Shown here one piece after another: positions 59,828 to 64,000 of a DNA stretch of 64,000 bases. Made by a program: the position numbers and the translations under genes. The number at the start of each line of letters is the position of its first letter. Within the stretch, counting starts at the first letter, position 1. Source of the stretch: JADJPG01 sp964491875 (GTDB lineage: Bacteria > Verrucomicrobiota > Verrucomicrobiia > Limisphaerales > JADJPG01); the NCBI GenBank assembly GCA_964491875.1, contig CAZBIC010000009.1, positions 62,001-126,000 of the forward strand, read 5' to 3'. The notes beneath the pieces are model-generated. The model saw nothing but the letters and a program-made list of their open reading frames with translations, searched no databases and was not told where the DNA came from.

Positions 59828-61321
59828 CTAGTTTTTCGGGATCTCGTTCACCGTGTAGTAAGCCTTCTTGTGGAGAAGGCGCTGGCCGTCCGGCGTCGTG
59901 ATCGGGCTGAGATCGAAATCGTGGATATGGTCTTCGGTGATCTTTTCCAGATGGACCATCACCGACAATCCATCCGCCGAGGGAACCGCCCGGGTCACGC
60001 GCGCCGTGGTTTGGTCCACCTCGGGACTGCCGTAGCCCGCAGAATAAACGTGCGTGTAGGTGGTGATGTTGTAGGACTCAGTCTTGGCGGCGACTTGCTT
60101 GTCGATGGGCTTGGTGAAGTTGATGAGGAAGCCGTCTTTCCGGATATTGATCTCTTTGATCTCGAACGGCACGACGCCATTCCAATCGATGCGCTGGATG
60201 GCGAAGGGTTCCGTCCCGCGCACCGGCCATTGCCGGCTGGTGGTGAAACCGCCCGCGAACAGTTGTCCCTTGGGCGAGAACTCCACGTTCATGATCCCGG
60301 TGGCGAGTCCTTCGCGGAAAGGATAACACGCGCCCTGCCAAACGCCGTTGATCAGCTCGGTCGTCGCGCGCACGATCAGGCTGAGGCTGTAGTCGCCGAG
60401 GAAGAGCTGATTCTCGAACGGGCCAAATTTGCCACCGGTCTGGTTGAGCTGGAAACCCGAGATGGAGCGGCCCATTTTGATGTACGGAAACTTCACCGCC
60501 GGGGGGACCAGTTCCTTCACGCGCTTCTTTTCCACGCCCATCCGCGAGCCGCTCTTGGGTTCTACTTCCGGAGCCTTCATGCCGGGCACGAACGGATACC
60601 AGTTGTAGCTCGCCGGATGTCCAAGGAAGCCGCCCTCCTTGAGATGCTTGAGCGAACAGCAGCCGTTCCACGGCCCCTGGCTCTCGGTGACAAACATCAC
60701 GCCCGCGGCATTCGCGCCCACGCCGCCCGGGCTGCGCAGCCCGCTGCACACGGGAATCATCGTGCCGTCCGGCGTCACCTTCATCGCCCAGCCGCGGAAG
60801 AGATTATGCGACTCGTAGGAACTACTCAGGCCCAGCGCCACCCAGATGTTGCCGTCCGGATCGTGCTTCGAGCCGAATGCGAATTCGTGGCCCTCGGCGT
60901 AGCCCCAGTTGCTGGTCAGCGTGTCGTAGCGATCCGCGACGCCATCGCCGTCGGTGTCGGAGATGCGGGTGACTTCACCCCACGTGGTGGCCGTCATCGC
61001 GCCGTTCCTCCACGAGAGCGCGAAGATTTCGTCCTGGCCGCTAGCGAACAGGTGATACTCTGGTGTCGGAGGAGTCTCAAACGCGCCCTTGATGAAGTAA
61101 ATGTCGCCGCGTCGTGTGCCCACTGCGAGCCGTCCATCGGGAAGAACTTCAAAACTGCCCGGCTTCATCGGCACCCCGACAGGGATCGGGATGTTGACGA
61201 TAGGGTAATACTTCGCCTCCTCTGCGGCGGTGCCCCACATCGCTCCGAGGTCTTCCTCGGCGCGGAGCGACAGAGCCATCACGACAAGCGCGGAAGCGAC
61301 GATGTAACGCAAGTTTACCAT
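59828..61321 (-). CDS. Membrane-bound dehydrogenase-like beta-propeller protein
   Basis: A 497-residue exported protein (signal RYIVASALVVMALSLRAE). The PQQ/sorbosone-dehydrogenase-like propeller is visible in GSFEVLPDGRLAVGTRRGDI, ALSWRNGAMTATTWGEVTRI, TDTDGDG-type calcium loop SDTDGDGVADRYDTL, GLRSPGGVGANAAGVMFVTE and QLFLGDYSLSLI. A C-terminal beta domain follows (FEIKEINIRKDGFLINFTKP). It has no heme motif of its own; electrons would pass to the cytochrome whose gene overlaps it by seven bases. A sugar or polyol is the likely substrate, by family. Confidence 0.82.
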   Translation of the reverse strand: MVNLRYIVASALVVMALSLRAEEDLGAMWGTAAEEAKYYPIVNIPIPVGVPMKPGSFEVLPDGRLAVGTRRGDIYFIKGAFETPPTPEYHLFASGQDEIFALSWRNGAMTATTWGEVTRISDTDGDGVADRYDTLTSNWGYAEGHEFAFGSKHDPDGNIWVALGLSSSYESHNLFRGWAMKVTPDGTMIPVCSGLRSPGGVGANAAGVMFVTESQGPWNGCCSLKHLKEGGFLGHPASYNWYPFVPGMKAPEVEPKSGSRMGVEKKRVKELVPPAVKFPYIKMGRSISGFQLNQTGGKFGPFENQLFLGDYSLSLIVRATTELINGVWQGACYPFREGLATGIMNVEFSPKGQLFAGGFTTSRQWPVRGTEPFAIQRIDWNGVVPFEIKEINIRKDGFLINFTKPIDKQVAAKTESYNITTYTHVYSAGYGSPEVDQTTARVTRAVPSADGLSVMVHLEKITEDHIHDFDLSPITTPDGQRLLHKKAYYTVNEIPKN

Positions 61322-64000
61322 TGGTATTCCAAGGTGAGAGTGGAGCGACCTTTCGGCACGGTCAGAGGAATCAATACCTCGCCGTTGTCGCCTTCGCGCA
61401 CGATTCCTTTATGGTCGCTGGTGATGCGCAGTTGGAGTTTATCGATTCCGAAACTGCGGTCGGACTGAGTGACGATCTTCTTCCCGGCCGCAGCGCGGAA
61501 ATAAAATGGCTCTTGCTCGACTGGCGCATCGAAACGGAGCGTGCGTTTGAAGTAAGCCTTGCCGTCCTGGTCGCGCACGTCTTCGAAGAAATCTTCCACC
61601 GCGATGTCGCCGTAGTGGTAGAGCAGCGTTGGTCGGCGCGCGGCATCCAGATGATACCCGCGGAACTGGTAGCCGTGGTCCTGTGGGAATGGATGGTTGG
61701 CTTTCCCTTTGTAGGGCCAATGGTCGTCGAGAGATTTCAGTCGGTGGAACGGAATGCCCGGAGGAAACAAAATGGAGTCCGTCCCGCGCGGGCGGAAAGA
61801 GCCCGAGTCCACGCTGGCGAACTCGCCCTTCCAAAGCTGGCGCAGCGCCATCTCGCCGGCATCGAACGCGAGATTGATGCGCTCGGGATAACCGACACCG
61901 ATGCCGCGATACCCGACGGGACTCTGGCCGCGGCAAATCTCCGTCACGTCGCCAACGCGAAGCTCGTTCGACTGCCGCGATAACCCGACCGGCTTCTTCG
62001 CGCGCGGTCCGTCTTCCAGATACGTCCAGAGCGCCTCGATCTGTTGTCCGGCATCGCCGCTGAGAATGTCCGCGCGCGCGGACACTCCGTCCGGCCAGTA
62101 GGTGGGCATGATGACTGTCGGATGAAAGCGCGAGGGCTGGCGCAGATAGAGGTGAAACCAGTCCTTCTTGAGCCGACCGGTGACCGGCGCGAGGTCGAGC
62201 GCACTCACTTCGCCTGACTTCTGTCCGTTGAATTCATGGCAGGCGATGCAGCTCAGTCCGCCAGCGCCGGTCATCTCGTGCCCGGCCTTTTTGGATTCCT
62301 GCACGTTTGCCACTTTCGGAATGCTCGCCGGCTCCAGCGCATCGACCTTGCCGAACAGTTCCACGAGATGGCCGACGTTCGCCTCGCCAAACTGCGGCAT
62401 GGCGGCGTCCACGTAGTCGCGCTGCCGCTTCCCGCGTAGCAGCACATCGGCGAGCCAGTTGGTCGTCAGCTTCGCTCCGACGTGCGTCAGCGGCGGCGGC
62501 AGTCGCCCTTGATCGCCGAGCGACGGCTGCGTGCTGGTGAAGAGCGCGTTGTGCTCGGGCGCGATTCCTCCAACCCCGGCGCGCTCGTGACAGGCGATGC
62601 AGTTAAACGTGACGAGCGTCTTGTTGAGCCGCTGCTGGTCGTCGAGTTGTGGCTGTTCCGCGCGGGGCAGCGCCTTCGCAATCAAACCGCGTTGTTCCGC
62701 ATTCAGATCGAAGCGCGGCCACGGCCCGCTGACTTCGCTCAAGCATCCACGGCTGGCGTCGAGCTTCGCCAGGGACATGCTGGTTTTAGCTGCGACTTTT
62801 AGGTCATCGTGGCAATTCGCGCAGCCGAGATTCCCGAATCGTTCGCGGCCACGCGCGGCGAGTCCGGCATCCACCTTGAGCGGCTCGAACGCGGGAATGG
62901 GTTCCTTGGAAACCGAGAGCAGGTCCGCGGGGATCGGTCCTCTCGGCAGACCCGGCCCCTCCACTTCCAGCTTCAGCTTCGCTTCACGTCCGGTGTGGAA
63001 ATAGGTAAACCGCAACGGCTGCGGTTCTTCATCGAGCTCCACCACGGCCTCCAGTGACTTCACCCCGCGCCGGTCGCTCGGGGCCTCCTTTGCCACCGTC
63101 CGGCCGCCGATTTCGAGCGAGCCCCCGTTCAGCGTGAGGAAGAGTCTGTAAGTGCCCGGGATTTCCACCTTGAGCCAACCCTGGTAAACCAGTGCCGTGT
63201 GCTGCGGCAGTTTACCGAAATGCGTTGGGTCAAAATCCTTCACATGTCCGGCTCGCTCTGCCGTGACTTTGTCGCTCGCCAGGCCCTCCCACACATCACC
63301 GCGATACAGTGTGTAGTTCAGGTTCCCCGGCACCCGCGTGTCCTGCAGTAAATAGTGGGCGATGCGCTCGAGTTCCCGGCCGGGTAGACGCATGTCTGGC
63401 ATGCGGCCCGAAGGCCGGCTGGCGTGCGGCTGACGGAGGAACTCGACCAGACTTTTGGAACTGTATTTCTTGTCCAGCGCACCGAGCGGGACGGAAGTTT
63501 TGGCGAGCAACTCTTTTCCCTCATCATCGCGAGGCGAATGGCACGCCGCGCATCCGCGTGAACGAAATAGTCGCTTCCCGTGCTGCGCCGCCACGGCGTC
63601 AGGTGGCTGCAACGAAAAGTCGTTCGGCTTCAGCGACAGCAAGAAGTGCGTGAGCTCCGCGCCCGCCTGCTTTTTCTCGGCCGTGCCCAGCGATGCGAGC
63701 GCGTCCGGCATCGTAGTGCCGGGCTTGTTCGCGTGGGGATCGAGAATGAACGACTCCAGATAACTTGGTTTCACTCGCGAACCGACTTCTGCCAGCCGTG
63801 GTGCCTTCTTCGAGCGCGCTTTGAGCGAAGCGTCGCCGGCATGACAAGCCGCGCAGTTCAATTCCTCGATCAGCACCTGTCCCTTCAGTTCCGGATCGAG
63901 CTGGCTGGAAGCCAGTCCAGGAACAGCGACCTCCGCGCGCGTCGATTTACTGCCGGCGACGACCATCAGGATGACGAGAAGCAGATGTCGGAAGATTCTG
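61315..64000 (-). CDS. Multi-heme PVC-type cytochrome with PA14-like insert, start cut off
   Basis: The frame stays open to the right edge, where it reads RIFRHLLLVILMVVAG, the core of a signal peptide; the true start lies just beyond 64000. About 894 residues are visible. Five c-type heme sites occur: NCAACH, GCAACH, GCANCH, NCIACH and SCIACH. Between the second and third is a PA14-like segment (LVYQGWLKVEIPGTYRLFLT; LEIGGRTVAKE). The C-terminal 250 residues form another beta domain (GSFRPRGTDSILFPPGIPFH). It probably carries electrons from the adjacent dehydrogenase outside the cytoplasm. Its stop overlaps that gene by seven bases. Confidence 0.88.
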   Translation of the reverse strand, partial: RIFRHLLLVILMVVAGSKSTRAEVAVPGLASSQLDPELKGQVLIEELNCAACHAGDASLKARSKKAPRLAEVGSRVKPSYLESFILDPHANKPGTTMPDALASLGTAEKKQAGAELTHFLLSLKPNDFSLQPPDAVAAQHGKRLFRSRGCAACHSPRDDEGKELLAKTSVPLGALDKKYSSKSLVEFLRQPHASRPSGRMPDMRLPGRELERIAHYLLQDTRVPGNLNYTLYRGDVWEGLASDKVTAERAGHVKDFDPTHFGKLPQHTALVYQGWLKVEIPGTYRLFLTLNGGSLEIGGRTVAKEAPSDRRGVKSLEAVVELDEEPQPLRFTYFHTGREAKLKLEVEGPGLPRGPIPADLLSVSKEPIPAFEPLKVDAGLAARGRERFGNLGCANCHDDLKVAAKTSMSLAKLDASRGCLSEVSGPWPRFDLNAEQRGLIAKALPRAEQPQLDDQQRLNKTLVTFNCIACHERAGVGGIAPEHNALFTSTQPSLGDQGRLPPPLTHVGAKLTTNWLADVLLRGKRQRDYVDAAMPQFGEANVGHLVELFGKVDALEPASIPKVANVQESKKAGHEMTGAGGLSCIACHEFNGQKSGEVSALDLAPVTGRLKKDWFHLYLRQPSRFHPTVIMPTYWPDGVSARADILSGDAGQQIEALWTYLEDGPRAKKPVGLSRQSNELRVGDVTEICRGQSPVGYRGIGVGYPERINLAFDAGEMALRQLWKGEFASVDSGSFRPRGTDSILFPPGIPFHRLKSLDDHWPYKGKANHPFPQDHGYQFRGYHLDAARRPTLLYHYGDIAVEDFFEDVRDQDGKAYFKRTLRFDAPVEQEPFYFRAAAGKKIVTQSDRSFGIDKLQLRITSDHKGIVREGDNGEVLIPLTVPKGRSTLTLEYQW

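Noticed and set aside
59816..61468. A 550-codon plus-strand open frame opposite the dehydrogenase-like gene
   Set aside because: Antisense shadow; composition is Arg/Ala/Glu/His-rich and no domain is visible.

Overview
The window is a 64 kb piece of a GC-rich bacterial chromosome that most resembles the Verrucomicrobiota (Pedosphaera/Limisphaerales type). The evidence is the mix of families: a multi-heme cytochrome with a PA14-like insert next to a membrane-bound dehydrogenase-like propeller and a ThuA protein, two CotH-kinase proteins, a PEP-CTERM protein, a TPR/FG-GAP/ASPIC lipoprotein, a giant delta-60-repeat protein, DUF4034- and DUF3445-like proteins, and many intergenic palindromic repeats. 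The assignment is an inference; no rRNA or tRNA gene was seen. The window holds chromosomal genes, with no phage, transposase, plasmid or CRISPR locus.

Layout. 1-4.5 kb: accessory, repeat-rich; the end of an unknown gene, two small lipoproteins, a secreted protein, an orphan-family gene and a truncated copy of its 5' end, and several dispersed repeats. 4.5-8.1 kb (minus): CocE/NonD hydrolase, coiled-coil zinc-ribbon protein, and an alpha/beta hydrolase that has lost catalytic residues. 8.2-20.8 kb (plus): TPR/FG-GAP lipoprotein, thioesterase-M16 peptidase-pabB cluster, and the 1889-residue beta-propeller/Ig-like protein. 20.8-26.7 kb (minus): zinc-ribbon protein and Nudix hydrolase, a tandem-repeat spacer, then ATP-grasp-folP-cdaA-YbbR-glmM, joining folate, c-di-AMP and cell-wall precursor synthesis. 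26.8-30.6 kb: two convergent CotH proteins. 30.7-32.8 kb (minus): modABC molybdate transporter with 4-base overlaps.

33-36.3 kb: DUF4034-like lipoprotein, PEP-CTERM protein, c-type cytochrome and a possible small gene. 36.4-41.7 kb (plus): a PAS/GAF histidine kinase, a LuxR-type response regulator and an overlapping HI0933-type flavoprotein. 41.7-43 kb (minus): GreA/GreB-like factor and YebC-like protein. 43.2-47.1 kb (plus): hypothetical gene, DHH phosphoesterase, rph, histidine phosphatase and prmA, closed by a strong terminator. 47.2-48.6 kb (minus): two CheX-like proteins and a CheY-like receiver without a kinase. 48.7-54.2 kb (plus): DUF3445 protein, GDSL esterase, alpha/beta hydrolase, desaturase with a coiled-coil tail, and icd. 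54.2-64 kb: DapA-family lyase, lysozyme-like protein, coaE, a DUF116-polyprenyl synthase fusion, and a minus-strand oxidative locus (multi-heme cytochrome, dehydrogenase-like propeller, ThuA) that runs off the right edge.

The best leads for new biology are: the duplicated 205-base leader plus 28 codons in which every coding difference is synonymous; the DUF116-polyprenyl synthase fusion; the ATP-grasp gene coupled to folP and cdaA; the kinase-less CheX-CheX-CheY set; and the hydrolase lacking both its serine and its histidine. No complete new defence or mobile system was seen.
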